Positions 24,013 through 39,353 are shown, numbered from the stretch's first letter. The stretch is DNA of 64,000 nt from Nitrospira moscoviensis (GCF_001273775.1 NZ_CP011801.1:2520001-2584000), one strand, 5' to 3'. Numbers and translations are program-made. Notes: generated by a model from the sequence alone, not told the origin.

Positions 24013-26319
24013 TCACCTCTGCGCCGGAAGCGACAGAAAAAAGGTCGATCCCCGACCCGGTTCGGAATCGACCCACATGTATCCCCCGTGCCGCTCCAGA
24101 ATTTTCTTCGCGATCGTCAAGCCGACCCCTGTGCCGCCCCCGTACTGATCGCGCGCATGCAGCCGGCGGAAAATCTGAAAGATGGTGTCGAAATGTTTCT
24201 TGGGAATGCCGATGCCGTTGTCCTTCACGTAGAGGATCACGTCGCCGTCACGCAGCTTTCTTCGGATCGATTCCGGCGCGCGGTCCGGCGCGGCGCTCCC
24301 GACCTCGATCCATTTCTCCGGCTTGTCGTTGTACTTCATGGCGTTGGTCATCAGATTGGCGAAGACTTCCTGCAGCATGACCGGATTCACCGACACGGGC
24401 GGAAGCGAGTCGGGCAAGCGGACCGCGACGCCCAGTTCCTGAAAGCGCGGCGTGAGCGACTGCGCCACCCGCTTGACCAGCGCCAGTAGATCCGTCGGCT
24501 CGGATTCCAACTCCTCCCGCCCCAGCCGGGAGTAATGCAGCAGCCCGTCGATGAGCTCGTCCATCCGCTCGGTCAGCTTCATCATCGTCTTCAGCTTGCC
24601 CTTGCCCTCCTCGTCGAGCTTGTCGCCGTAATCTTCCAGCACGAACCGGGCGTAGTTGTGGACGCCGCGGAGCGGCTCTTTCAGATCGTGCGAGGCGATG
24701 TAGGCGAAGGCGTCCAATTCGACGTTGCTGCGCGTCAGCTCCTCGTTGGCGCGGGCCAGCTCTTCGGCTTTGCGGAGGACCACGTCTACGATCGCGCGGC
24801 GCAAGTCGGCCGCCGCCACCAATTCGCTGTCGCGCCATGGTTTGGACACGCCTTTGACCGATTCTTTCCATAAGGCGAACGAGGTGCGCGGCATCAGCTG
24901 CGCCACGCCGTTGATCTGCGAGACATCGACCGGCTTCCGCGGATCGCCCGCCCAGTCGACCGTGCGCTCGACCTCCGGACGGAACCAGACGATGAAATGG
25001 GGCTTGTGCATGAACAGCCTCAGCGCCAGCAGCCCCGCCGCGTGAGCTTGATAGGCCGCCGCGGGCGGATAGAGCGACGGCAGCCGATCCGTCGCGAACT
25101 GGTCCTGCCCCATCGTCAGGGAGAGCCACTCGAACAGGTCGCGCAACCGGTCCTCCTCCGGCGCGTCGCCGAGCCGGTGCACATGGCCGTCGACGAACAC
25201 CGCCGCGCCGGTGGCCCCGAAATACGACAACAGATTCGGCTGATGGCGCAGCAGGCCTTCCTGGAAATTGACGTGCTGAAGCATGGACTCCACCAGCTTG
25301 GCCTGCACGGTCTTCATCTCGCTAACGTACTCGCGGTCTTCCAACTCTTCCTTGGATGCCATGGTCAGCGACATCAAATGCGCCAGCACTTCCGCCGTGA
25401 CGCGCGTCGGGTAGGCCACGTGTTTGGGCCCGCGATGGTGCATGCAGGAGATCAGTCCCCAGAGCTTGCCGTTTTTCAGCAGCGTCAAGACCATCGTGGA
25501 CTGCACCCCCATGTTCTTGAGGTAGCCACTGTACATCACCGAGACGCTGCGCATGAGCGAATAGCTGAGGTCCAAGGGCTTCTCGGGTCGCTTCGCGGCG
25601 ATCAGCGGAACCGGCTCGTAGCTCACATCGGGCAGATGGCTCACCCATTTTTTCGAAAAGAGCCGCCGCGCCGGCTCGGGAATATCCGTCGCGGGATAGT
25701 GCAGGCCGACGTAGCTGTCGAGCCCTTCCTCGCGATCCTCGGCCAGCACCCAGCCGCTGCTGTCGTCCAGAAACTTATAGGCCAGCACGCGGTCGTAGCC
25801 GGTGAACCGCCGGATGCGGGAGACGGCCAGATCGAAGAAGGCTTGCAGCGACTCGGTGCGTTGCAGCTCCGCGATGCTCGCCCGCACTTCGGTATACAGT
25901 TCTTGCAGCGAGACGGGGCCGTCGGGAGCGGCCGGCTCCAATTCCAGGATCAATTGGCCCTCGTCGTTGCGATGGACGAACACGTGCCACTCTTGCGTCC
26001 GACCGGCAGGCGGGGTGGTCAGGAGACAGACCGGCGGGCAGATCAGGGTCCGTTGGGTTGCCACGGCGTTGCGCAAGCGCCGCGTCTGCTCGCGGCCCAA
26101 CACCCGTTCGACCGGCTGCCCCACGGCCGACTCCGGCGTGATACCCAGCCGTTCGTCGGCGTTCGCGCTGATCTGCGCCACGGTCCAGCTCGGCTCGTCC
26201 ACCGCGATCAATACGCCGTGCGGCTGGATGGCCCCGCAAAACTGGATCTGCTCCTTGTCGCAGTTGCCGAGATCGACGTTCTGCGCCGTGATCATGCCGC
26301 CGCTCTTCTCCGTCTCCAT
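24013..26319 (-). CDS. bphP: Bacteriophytochrome histidine kinase
   Basis: 768 residues: PAS_2 (about 15-120), GAF (about 145-310), PHY (about 325-500), HisKA (YIASHDLKEPLRG, His about 543) and HATPase_c (about 640-765). Cys20 in LGNCDKEQIQFCGAIQPHGV is at the biliverdin-attachment position of bacteriophytochromes. YPATDIPEPARRLF is the PASDIP-type chromophore motif. PRTSF (about 476) is the PHY tongue. It is a cytoplasmic red / far-red sensor kinase. GGGAGGAGCG precedes the ATG. Heme oxygenase, the biliverdin source, lies just upstream and two regulators just downstream, a complete light-sensing operon. Confidence 0.96.
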   Translation of the reverse strand: METEKSGGMITAQNVDLGNCDKEQIQFCGAIQPHGVLIAVDEPSWTVAQISANADERLGITPESAVGQPVERVLGREQTRRLRNAVATQRTLICPPVCLLTTPPAGRTQEWHVFVHRNDEGQLILELEPAAPDGPVSLQELYTEVRASIAELQRTESLQAFFDLAVSRIRRFTGYDRVLAYKFLDDSSGWVLAEDREEGLDSYVGLHYPATDIPEPARRLFSKKWVSHLPDVSYEPVPLIAAKRPEKPLDLSYSLMRSVSVMYSGYLKNMGVQSTMVLTLLKNGKLWGLISCMHHRGPKHVAYPTRVTAEVLAHLMSLTMASKEELEDREYVSEMKTVQAKLVESMLQHVNFQEGLLRHQPNLLSYFGATGAAVFVDGHVHRLGDAPEEDRLRDLFEWLSLTMGQDQFATDRLPSLYPPAAAYQAHAAGLLALRLFMHKPHFIVWFRPEVERTVDWAGDPRKPVDVSQINGVAQLMPRTSFALWKESVKGVSKPWRDSELVAAADLRRAIVDVVLRKAEELARANEELTRSNVELDAFAYIASHDLKEPLRGVHNYARFVLEDYGDKLDEEGKGKLKTMMKLTERMDELIDGLLHYSRLGREELESEPTDLLALVKRVAQSLTPRFQELGVAVRLPDSLPPVSVNPVMLQEVFANLMTNAMKYNDKPEKWIEVGSAAPDRAPESIRRKLRDGDVILYVKDNGIGIPKKHFDTIFQIFRRLHARDQYGGGTGVGLTIAKKILERHGGYMWVDSEPGRGSTFFLSLPAQR

Positions 26320-26333
26320 CGCTCCTCCCGCAG

Positions 26334-26376
26334 TCAGCGTTGAGTCGGAACGCGTTGAGCATTGAGGTTCCGCTCA
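26334..26376. repeat. TTGAG-word element C3 (partial), heme oxygenase 3' end
   Basis: Contains GCGTTGAGTCGGAACGCGTT then GAGCATTGAGG, the same words as one arm of C1 and C2. Only one clear arm is present. It provides the last codons and stop of the heme oxygenase gene and the spacer before the phytochrome start. Confidence 0.65.
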
Positions 26377-26975
26377 AGGCTTCGTGCGTCCAGCCATCGT
26401 TCGAAGCCCGTGAACGTCGCGCACGCCGCGTCGATGATGTCCCGCTCCTGCTGTTGGCTGTGCGCCACCTCCGCCAAGAGATCCAGGAAGGAAGCCCACA
26501 TCGTCCGCACGTGGTCACCGTAGCTCTGGAAGAACCTCGTGCAGCGGCTTACCTCCGGCCCAAGCGATTGGCCGAGAAAGCGAAGGACCATCTGCCCGCC
26601 GAGCGTCGCGCCTTCGACGACATACAGCGCGCCGACGACCTGCGCCTCACCGGCGAGATTCGGCACCGCGGCGCACCGGGGCAGGGCCGCCAAGCCGACT
26701 TCCGTCTCCCCGAGCGCGATCAGATCCGCCGCGAGCCAGTGTGCTTTGCATCGGCGCGCGACTTCTTCGCGCAGGGCCCCGGCCGTCGCCAAGCGCATCG
26801 CCGCTTCCAGCGGCGCGTAAAAACCGTAGAACCGCCGGAGCAGCAGCCGGTAGTCCTGGAGGGTCAGCTGCGGATCGAGTAGAGGAAGGCGGGATTCCAA
26901 CCTGTCATGGACGGACTTGGTCGCGGCCTTCAGCCGCCGATGTATGGTGGTGTCTTCTGAGGCGGCAATGGCCAT
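26334..26975 (-). CDS. bphO: Heme oxygenase (biliverdin-producing)
   Basis: 213 residues from MAIAASEDTTIHRRL; GAGGGAGGG precedes the ATG. The proximal heme ligand is His23 in LKAATKSVHDRLE. YVVEGATLGGQM is the distal-helix Gly motif. It opens heme to biliverdin, the chromophore of the adjacent phytochrome. The last residues (RNLNAQRVPTQR) are encoded by part of a TTGAG-word palindromic element (26334-26376), so the native C terminus seems to have been replaced or extended by repeat DNA. A CTAGG palindrome lies 126 bp upstream. Confidence 0.93.
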   Translation of the reverse strand: MAIAASEDTTIHRRLKAATKSVHDRLESRLPLLDPQLTLQDYRLLLRRFYGFYAPLEAAMRLATAGALREEVARRCKAHWLAADLIALGETEVGLAALPRCAAVPNLAGEAQVVGALYVVEGATLGGQMVLRFLGQSLGPEVSRCTRFFQSYGDHVRTMWASFLDLLAEVAHSQQQERDIIDAACATFTGFERWLDARSLERNLNAQRVPTQR

Positions 26976-27101
26976 CCAATCCCTCCCTCTCATGCAGCTG
27001 AAAAGATGTATATTGCAGGACCGGCATGCGGATAATGACCGGACAACAAGCCGGGAATCTACAAGCGAGTGAGGATAAACATGGGCATACGTGTCGTCGA
27101 C

Positions 27102-27117
27102 TAGGGGGACCCCTAGT
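27102..27117. promoter_or_regulatory. CTAGG-N6-CCTAG palindrome, site d
   Basis: CTAGG GGGACC CCTAG, a full match with an extended palindrome (CTAGGGG / CCCCTAG). It lies in the 213-bp spacer upstream of the heme oxygenase-phytochrome operon, 126 bp from the start codon. Confidence 0.6.
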
Positions 27118-27188
27118 TCACCCAACTGCCGAACGTTGAGACGAGCTGTCAAGGCCGCGAATGGTGAGATTCAGATACCAGCCCGCAC

Positions 27189-27488
27189 TCAGGCGCGTTG
27201 GAAGAGCGCCTTCCGGATGGATGCCCGGTTCTTGTCGATGATCGCCGCGATGATCACCACGTAGGAGAGAAGCCGGATGGCATAGATGAGGGGCTCGGAC
27301 TCGGAGTCCACGAGATAGCTGGCAAGCAGGGCCCGCGTGAGAGCCGCCAAGGCGAACGAGCAGGCGAAGAAAACGAAGAAGCGATCCCCCGTCACCTTCC
27401 AATAGCGTAAAAAGAACGCCCCGACGACAAGGTCCCCCATCATGACGGCTCCGAGGAGGACTTCTTTCACGCTTTCTATTTCCATCAT
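27189..27488 (-). CDS. Small membrane protein, DUF5985-like (a)
   Basis: 99 residues with three or four hydrophobic helices (GAVMMGDLVVGAFFLRYW, RFFVFFACSFALAALTRAL, YAIRLLSYVVIIAAII) and a basic C-terminal tail. DUF5985-type proteins occur as tandem pairs, as here. Inner-membrane location is predicted; function unknown. It follows its paralogue by 10 bp in the operon direction. Confidence 0.75.
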   Translation of the reverse strand: MMEIESVKEVLLGAVMMGDLVVGAFFLRYWKVTGDRFFVFFACSFALAALTRALLASYLVDSESEPLIYAIRLLSYVVIIAAIIDKNRASIRKALFQRA

Positions 27489-27498
27489 CGAACGAACC

Positions 27499-27756
27499 TC
27501 ACTCCGCTTCGAACACCAGCCCGCGCAGCAGCACGCCGAGCGCCATCAGGGAGACGGCGTAGCGCATGACGCTGAAGTCGACCGCGGGATAGGCCAGCTT
27601 GTCCACCATCAGAAAGACGTTGTTCACGGTCGAGACGATGAAAAAGAGGCCGCTCCAGAACAACAGCCGGTAGCGGTTCCGCCCGTAGGCCTGCAAGAGC
27701 AACCAGGCGCAGAGGGCGGAGGTCAGCGCGCAGAGACCGTAGATGATCGAGGCCAT
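27499..27756 (-). CDS. Small membrane protein, DUF5985-like (b)
   Basis: 85 residues from MASIIYGLCALTSAL with GGGAGGAGTCAC before the ATG. Three hydrophobic helices, including LLFWSGLFFIVSTVNNVFLM. Paralogue of the next gene, with a shared layout (second helix with FF.S or FFAC). Start chosen by the Shine-Dalgarno; an in-frame upstream start would add a basic non-hydrophobic tail. Confidence 0.75.
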   Translation of the reverse strand: MASIIYGLCALTSALCAWLLLQAYGRNRYRLLFWSGLFFIVSTVNNVFLMVDKLAYPAVDFSVMRYAVSLMALGVLLRGLVFEAE

Positions 27757-27778
27757 GTGACTCCTCCCGATTCCTTGC

Positions 27779-28159
27779 TCACTCCTCCGAGGACAGCTTG
27801 AAGGCCCGCGCGAACCCTTCGATGCGGGTCCGCGCCTTCGCATGCACGAGATTCGACACGGGCACCAGGTGCTTCGTGTAGTAATAGGCGAGCCGGTCCA
27901 CCATCTCGCGCAGATCGCCGGTCTCCGGCCGATAGCGATAGACCGCCTGCTTCGATTTCACCAGCAGCCCCTGCGCGCAGAGGCCCTCCAACACCGGGCG
28001 GCAGCTCTCCTCGGTGATATACAGCCGCTCCGCAACCTGCTTGCAGGCCCACCACGTGTCCGGGCTGGACCGCAGCAGGAGGACGGCTTCAAGCTGGGCG
28101 ATGGAGTCGATCCGTTCGAGGATGAATCGGCCGACATCCGGTGGAATGACGGACTCCAC
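27779..28159 (-). CDS. Winged-helix-like regulator
   Basis: About 126 residues from a GTG at 28159 preceded by AAGGAGCACC. The middle part (about 30-75) reads WWACKQVAERLYITEESCRPVLEGLCAQGLL (in pieces: CKQVAERLYI, then EGLCAQGLLV), a winged-helix arrangement with helix, turn, recognition helix and wing VYRYRPETG. The C terminus is helical. It begins 8 bp after the hybrid kinase at 28168-30225, so it could be the DNA-binding output of that kinase through protein contact. It is the only candidate DNA-binding regulator among the kinase genes. Ligand and targets unknown. Confidence 0.7.
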   Translation of the reverse strand: MESVIPPDVGRFILERIDSIAQLEAVLLLRSSPDTWWACKQVAERLYITEESCRPVLEGLCAQGLLVKSKQAVYRYRPETGDLREMVDRLAYYYTKHLVPVSNLVHAKARTRIEGFARAFKLSSEE

Positions 28160-28167
28160 GGTGCTCC

Positions 28168-30225
28168 TTACGGTTCGGCCATCGGCACGGCTCCGCCGGT
28201 CAGAGTCTGAGACACCCCGTTCCGTCCCTCTCCGCCGGACGCCCCATCCGCGGGACGGCAACGCAGAATCGTGCCGTGCAGGTGCTCGACGACCGCTTCC
28301 TTGCTCAAGTAGGCGGCGGCCCCCGCCTTCTTCATGGTCTGTTCATAATGTCCGCTGTTGTGCATCGACAGGCCGATGACGACGGCGGACGGATGCGCGG
28401 CGGTGATCCGGGCGGTGGCCTCCACCCCGTCCATCTGCGGCATATTGACGTCCATGATGATGACGTCGGGCCGCAGCCGGTCGGCCATCGCCAGGGCTTC
28501 GAAGCCGTTTCCCGCCTCGCCGACCACCTCCATGTCGGGGTAGCCCTCCAAGACACTCCGCAACCCCTGGCGCACGACGGTGTGGTCGTCCACCAACAAG
28601 ACGCGAATCTTCGCGTCTTGAAGCTTTGAGCCGGAAAGCATTGAGCGTTGCGGTCCAGCGCTGAGAGTGCCGGTATTACTTGCTTCGTTCCCCAGCTCAA
28701 TGCTCAACGCTTTCCCACTCAACGCTTCACTGCCGCCGAGCGGCAGCGTGAGCGTCACCCTCGTGCCGGCGCCGGGAGCGGAGTCTACGTCGCACCGTCC
28801 GCCCAACACGGCCATCCGTTCCCGCACGCTCAACAAGCCGAACTTGGACGACATCGGGGTGGGGCCATGATCGGCGGCCGCCACGTCGAAGCCCTTGCCG
28901 TCGTCCCGCACTTCGATGCAGAGATCGCCGGCGCGCCGGTCCACCGTCACGACCGCCCGGCCGCAGCCGGCATGTTTCGAGGCGTTCATCAACAGCTCGC
29001 GCACCGATTGGAACAGGAGCACGCTCTCCTGCTCCGGCAACCGCAGCTGCTCGTCTCCCGACCACTGCACGGTCACCGTCAGATCGTGCCGCTGCATGTG
29101 CTCCCCCAGCCATTTCAGCGCGGCCGGCAGGCCGAAATCGTGGAGCACCGGCGGGCTCAGATCCGCCACCAGCGTGCGCGTGTAGGTGAGGGACTCGTCC
29201 AGCACGGCCGCCGTCTGCGCGATCAAGTCGGCGCAGGCGGGGTTGGACTCGGTGAGCGGCTTCGCCTGCGAGAGTTTCATGCGGCCCAGCACGAGGAGCT
29301 GCGCCAGATGGTCGTGCAGCTCGGTCGCCAGCCGCTTCCGCTCGCGCTGCTCGGTCAGGTTCAACTCGGTGGCGAGCCCCCGCAGGCGCTCCTGCGACTG
29401 CACCAGCTCGCGCGTCCGCTCCTGCACCCGTTGCTCCAATTGAGCGGCCAGGCCCCGCAGCGCCTCGTGCGCGGCCTGCCGTTCGGTCACGTCCCGCACG
29501 ATGCCGGTGAACAGAAACTGCCCGCCGACCGACACTTCGCTGACGGCGATTTCCACCGGAAACAGGCGCCCGTCCCGGCGGCGGCCTTTCAGCTCCCGCC
29601 AGACGCCCACCACACCGGGCTGGCCGGATGCGAATCCGTAGGCGGACGCCCAGTCCTCTCCCGCCTTCGGCACGGGGATCAGCGCGGAGACATGGCGCCC
29701 GAGGATGTCCTCCCGCCGATAGCCGAACATGCGCTCCGTGGCGGCGTTGCAGGAGCGGATCACGCCCGACCCGTCGATCGTGACGATGCTGTCGACCGCC
29801 GTCTCCACCAGGGACCGGTACCGGGCTTCGCTGTCGCGCAGGCGCCGCTCCGCCTGATGCTTGTAGAGCGCGATCTCGATCTGGGTGACGAGGTCGCGTT
29901 CGTCGAAGGGCTTCAGAATGTAGCCGAAGGGTTCCGTGAGGCTGGCCCGCTTCAGCGTGTCGCGGTCCGAATGGGCCGTCAGAAAGACGACCGGCATGTC
30001 GGCAAACGCCTTCAAGCACTCCGCCGTCGTGACCCCGTCCAGCGGACCGGCCAACCGGATATCCATCAGCACGAGATCGGGCGGGTTGGCTTTCGCCATG
30101 CGGACCGCCTGTTCCCCCCGCGAGGCGGCGCCGACGACTCCGTAGCCCGCCCGCTCCAGTTTGTCGGCCAGATCGGCCGCCACGACCGCTTCATCTTCAA
30201 CGATCAGTATATTGGCCTGCGCCAT
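28168..30225 (-). CDS. Hybrid kinase REC-PAS-HisKA_3-HATPase-REC with repeat-derived linker (paralogue)
   Basis: About 685 residues from [13 protein letters not shown]; it overlaps the previous gene by 29 bp. REC1 (5-120, Asp55) is of the ANTAR-partner/DegU-like type ([15 protein letters not shown]). PAS (about 140-255), HisKA_3 ([15 protein letters not shown], His about 301) and HATPase_c follow. A linker of about 36 residues (about 499-535) and a NarL-like REC2 ([10 protein letters not shown]) without helix-turn-helix come last. The linker DNA is the same palindromic TTGAG-word element as in the kinase at 10939-12972. The C-terminal tail ([10 protein letters not shown] onward) is low complexity. 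Confidence 0.88.
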   Translation of the reverse strand: MAQANILIVEDEAVVAADLADKLERAGYGVVGAASRGEQAVRMAKANPPDLVLMDIRLAGPLDGVTTAECLKAFADMPVVFLTAHSDRDTLKRASLTEPFGYILKPFDERDLVTQIEIALYKHQAERRLRDSEARYRSLVETAVDSIVTIDGSGVIRSCNAATERMFGYRREDILGRHVSALIPVPKAGEDWASAYGFASGQPGVVGVWRELKGRRRDGRLFPVEIAVSEVSVGGQFLFTGIVRDVTERQAAHEALRGLAAQLEQRVQERTRELVQSQERLRGLATELNLTEQRERKRLATELHDHLAQLLVLGRMKLSQAKPLTESNPACADLIAQTAAVLDESLTYTRTLVADLSPPVLHDFGLPAALKWLGEHMQRHDLTVTVQWSGDEQLRLPEQESVLLFQSVRELLMNASKHAGCGRAVVTVDRRAGDLCIEVRDDGKGFDVAAADHGPTPMSSKFGLLSVRERMAVLGGRCDVDSAPGAGTRVTLTLPLGGSEALSGKALSIELGNEASNTGTLSAGPQRSMLSGSKLQDAKIRVLLVDDHTVVRQGLRSVLEGYPDMEVVGEAGNGFEALAMADRLRPDVIIMDVNMPQMDGVEATARITAAHPSAVVIGLSMHNSGHYEQTMKKAGAAAYLSKEAVVEHLHGTILRCRPADGASGGEGRNGVSQTLTGGAVPMAEP
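28621..28728. repeat. Palindromic TTGAG-word element C2, inside a coding sequence
   Basis: Inverted repeat with the same words as C1: AAGCTTTGAGCCGGAAAGCA and TTGAGCG on one side, AGCTCAATGCTCAACGC and CCCACTCAACGC on the other. A loop of about 45 bp contains TTGCTTCGTTCC. It is in frame between kinase and receiver. Confidence 0.75.
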
Positions 30226-31333
30226 CCAGCACCGCCTTGGCTTCAGGTGGATGTTCCGGCTCGCCGCCCGCGGCGAACCGCAGTTCGAAGGTGGTTCCCG
30301 GCCCTTCATGCAGCACCAGTTCCGCGTCCAGCTGGTCGCTCAGCATCCGGATCAGTCGCAGCCCCAGCGAAGACGTCGCCCGCCAATCCATCCCCGGCGG
30401 AAACCCGCGGCCGTCGTCCTGAAACACCAGGCGCGCGCGGCCGTCGTCCATGCGGGCCAGCTCGATGCGGATGGCGCCTCGGTCGCGCCCGACGAAGGCG
30501 TGCTTGAGGCTGTTGGTCGCCAGCTCGTTCAGAATCAATCCGCAGGGAATCGCCATGTCCACGGGCAGATGGAGGGGCTCCACCTCCAACCGCAGTGCGA
30601 TGGATTCGGACTGCTCGCGATGGGCCTGAAACAGCTCCCGCATCAGATTCCTGGCGTAGGCGCCGAGCTCGGTCCGCGCGAGATCCTCCGATTGATACAA
30701 CTTTTCGTGGACCAGCGCCATGGAGCGCACCCGATCCCGCGCGTCGCGGAAGAGGACCTGCACGCCGGGGTCCGGCTGCCGGGCCGCCTGCAAGTCGATC
30801 AAGCTCGAAATGACCTGCAGATTGTTTTTCACGCGGTGATGGATTTCCTTCAGGAGGATTTCCTTCTCCCGGAGCGACGCCTTCAATTGCTTGAGCCGGT
30901 CTTCGATCTCGGCCTCCATCGCGCGATTCATGGTGGCGAGCGTGCGGGTTTTGCGGAACAGGTCCACGAAAACCGCCACCTTGGAGCGGAGGATCAACGG
31001 ATTCACCGGCTTGCTCAGGTAGTCCACCGCCCCGGCTCCGTAGCCCTGCAGGACATCCTGATCCTCCCGATAGTAGGCGGTGAGAAAAATGATCGGGACG
31101 TGCTGCGTCCGCTTGCGCTGCTTGATCATCTGCGCCAGGTCGATGCCGTTGATGTCCGGCATGCGGACGTCCAGGACGATGACGGCGAAGTCTTCCCGGA
31201 CCAGCGCCAGCAGGGCCTCGTCGGCCGTCCGCGCGCGGAACAGGCGATAGTCGGGCGCGGAGAGCACGCTCTCCAGCACGTCGAGATTCCGCGCGTCGTC
31301 GTCGACGAGCAGGATGTTGGCGAGGTCTTTCAT
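30197..31333 (-). CDS. REC-HisKA_2 histidine kinase
   Basis: About 378 residues from [16 protein letters not shown] receiver (5-125, Asp55 in [13 protein letters not shown]) and a coiled coil (about 128-160) are followed by a HisKA_2 dimerisation box, [20 protein letters not shown] (His about 166). The HATPase domain has [15 protein letters not shown] and GGRGFPPG-like DDGRGFPPG. Such proteins link a first phosphorelay to a second. The ATG directly abuts a 9-bp repeat hairpin with no Shine-Dalgarno. It sits between the giant HAMP kinase and the REC-PAS hybrid kinase. Confidence 0.9.
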   Translation of the reverse strand: MKDLANILLVDDDARNLDVLESVLSAPDYRLFRARTADEALLALVREDFAVIVLDVRMPDINGIDLAQMIKQRKRTQHVPIIFLTAYYREDQDVLQGYGAGAVDYLSKPVNPLILRSKVAVFVDLFRKTRTLATMNRAMEAEIEDRLKQLKASLREKEILLKEIHHRVKNNLQVISSLIDLQAARQPDPGVQVLFRDARDRVRSMALVHEKLYQSEDLARTELGAYARNLMRELFQAHREQSESIALRLEVEPLHLPVDMAIPCGLILNELATNSLKHAFVGRDRGAIRIELARMDDGRARLVFQDDGRGFPPGMDWRATSSLGLRLIRMLSDQLDAELVLHEGPGTTFELRFAAGGEPEHPPEAKAVLDGAGQYTDR

Positions 31334-31414
31334 GGTCTGTTTGGTCTGTTTGGTCTGTCTGGTCTGTCTGGTCTGCGCACTAGATAGACCAGATAGACCT
31401 CGCACCAGATAGAC
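31334..31414. repeat. 9-bp word-repeat hairpin, element 6
   Basis: Five GGTCTGTYT units, then right arm AGATAGACC AGATAGACC and the terminal box GCACCAGATAGACC. It separates the giant HAMP kinase from the REC-HisKA_2 kinase and touches the start codon of the latter. Confidence 0.9.
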
Positions 31415-31423
31415 CATCTTTTG

Positions 31424-37723
<6,300 letters not shown>

Positions 37724-37812
37724 GAAGCCCTCCGGGGATGCGTATGAGGTTCAGGAGACGAGAGGCAACGAGGCCGGCGGCCAAGGTACTCTCTAGAGCA
37801 GCCGGTGAGACA

Positions 37813-37828
37813 CTAGGAAAGTCCCTAG
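37813..37828. promoter_or_regulatory. CTAGG-N6-CCTAG palindrome, site e
   Basis: CTAGG AAAGTC CCTAG, a full match, 89 bp before the giant HAMP kinase start. The rest of the 245-bp spacer up to 37968 holds no gene that I can support. Confidence 0.6.
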
Positions 37829-37968
37829 TTTTGGGCTGCCCGGCCTTCGTCGGCTGACCATGGCCATGGTGGCCGATCAGCGCTTCGACCTCCCCTTCCC
37901 CCTCCTTACGAAGGAGGGGACTAGGTTGGATGCCGTGCCGCGCCCAAAGCGTGATTGTGAGATAGGTT

Positions 37969-39174
37969 CTACTTGGCGATGGCGATGCCCGGCACCGGCG
38001 CATTCAGCGGCTGCACCATCATTTGATAGACGTGGAACAGCATCGTAAACGCCTTGGCGTTCCAGAGGTCGGCGGGATGCTGCCCGACCGGACGTTTGAT
38101 GCCGTAATAGCGGCCCTCGTACCGCACCGCCACCGCCGCCTCCGGCAGCGGACGGTCGGACTCGACAATGTCCAGCGTCAGCGCAGGATTGTGGCGGACG
38201 GCGCCGCTCCGGGGATCTTTCTCGACCGGAAATTCCACCGGCTCGACCGCGCTCCGCGCCAAAAACTCCAGAATCGAATTGAAGCTGCGCAGCGTGATTT
38301 CGCCCTGAAAGGGATAGTCCCCGCCCGGATACCCCGGCCGGATGTCGACCATGACGTCGTTCGGCGGCCACTCCCGCAGGTGCTCGCTCAATTTGCTCCG
38401 CTCGCCGGCGGACAGGTCGTCGGGATGGTAATTGGAGATCAACACCCGCATGCGGCTCAGGCGATAGCGGTCGCCGGCCGCGCGGCCCCAGGCGTAGCCC
38501 TTTTCCAGCGCCTGGAGCACATCCTCCGGGCGCAGGTCCTGCATCCGGCCGATCCATTTTTCCTCGAACATCACCTTGTCGATGTGGAGATGATTCGCTT
38601 CGTACATCGATGCGAGGTGCAGCACGCGCCGGCGAAACTCCTCGTACTGAGGCCGCCGCGCCGGATCGTTGTACAGCACGCGGGAGCGCCCGTCGATTTC
38701 CAGCCGCATGGAGGCGCCGACCATGCGCAGCGCCATGCCGAGATCCGTGCCGATCTCCAGCAGCTTGAGGAACCGCATCTCGTCCAGCGGCGTGAGCAGG
38801 CGCGTGGTGAACTCTTCTCCGTCGATCGGCACGATCGTGACGGTCGGGTTCTCCGCCACCGTCGCGTTGAAGAGCGGACCGGCCAGCCCCCGCGCATCGC
38901 CTTCGGGCGGAACGACGCCCGCCGTCACGCGAAAGTCGAACGTGGCGGCCACGCTCGCCACCTTCGTGAAATGCAGCGGCTGATAGAACCGCGCCCGCAC
39001 GATGTTCAGCAGCAGTTGCTCGCTGCTCACCTGCTGGACCGTCTCGTCGTAGGCCAGCACGGCCCGATGCAGCGCAATGGGCGAGAGGCAGGCGGAGAGG
39101 AGACACGGCAACAAGAAACAGGCGACAGGCAACAGGGTGCGGCCTTTTCCCCTTGTGTTGTTCTCCTTCCCCAC
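37969..39174 (-). CDS. Lipoprotein of unknown function
   Basis: About 401 residues from a GTG at 39174; the true start could be a TTG nearer the signal peptide. A signal with LLPVACFLLPCLLSAC (lipobox Cys about 29) is followed by a conserved-looking VSSEQLLLNIVRARFYQPLHF stretch (about 49-69). The rest is a mixed alpha/beta globular protein. I know the QLLLNIVRAR-type pattern from unnamed lipoproteins but not a function. The signal-peptide codons lie in a word repeat (39103-39136). A CTAGG palindrome lies 63 bp upstream. Confidence 0.75.
   Translation of the reverse strand: MGKENNTRGKGRTLLPVACFLLPCLLSACLSPIALHRAVLAYDETVQQVSSEQLLLNIVRARFYQPLHFTKVASVAATFDFRVTAGVVPPEGDARGLAGPLFNATVAENPTVTIVPIDGEEFTTRLLTPLDEMRFLKLLEIGTDLGMALRMVGASMRLEIDGRSRVLYNDPARRPQYEEFRRRVLHLASMYEANHLHIDKVMFEEKWIGRMQDLRPEDVLQALEKGYAWGRAAGDRYRLSRMRVLISNYHPDDLSAGERSKLSEHLREWPPNDVMVDIRPGYPGGDYPFQGEITLRSFNSILEFLARSAVEPVEFPVEKDPRSGAVRHNPALTLDIVESDRPLPEAAVAVRYEGRYYGIKRPVGQHPADLWNAKAFTMLFHVYQMMVQPLNAPVPGIAIAK
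39103..39136. repeat. ACAGGCAACAGG word repeat
   Basis: Short near-repeats on the plus strand: ACACGGCAACAAGAAACAGG then CGACAGGCAACAGG. They lie within the signal-peptide codons of the minus-strand lipoprotein gene. Confidence 0.5.
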
Positions 39175-39237
39175 CGCTACCTCATACCGTCCGACTTTCC
39201 ACCTGTGTACTTTTGAGTTTTTCCTTTCGCCAAAGCA

Positions 39238-39253
39238 CTAGGTGAGCCCCTAG
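39238..39253. promoter_or_regulatory. CTAGG-N6-CCTAG palindrome, site f
   Basis: CTAGG TGAGCC CCTAG, a full match, followed by a second small palindrome CCCGGG and CTAGGG. It lies in the divergent spacer, 63 bp from the minus-strand lipoprotein start and 100 bp from the plus-strand kinase start. Confidence 0.6.
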
Positions 39254-39353
39254 CCCGGGCTAGGGCGAAGAACCGGCGACAGGACAACGGCGCCGCTTCA
39301 CTCAATCTTTACGTAGTCTGCCCTATCTTTTTCCTTCGGGTTCATTTATTTTT

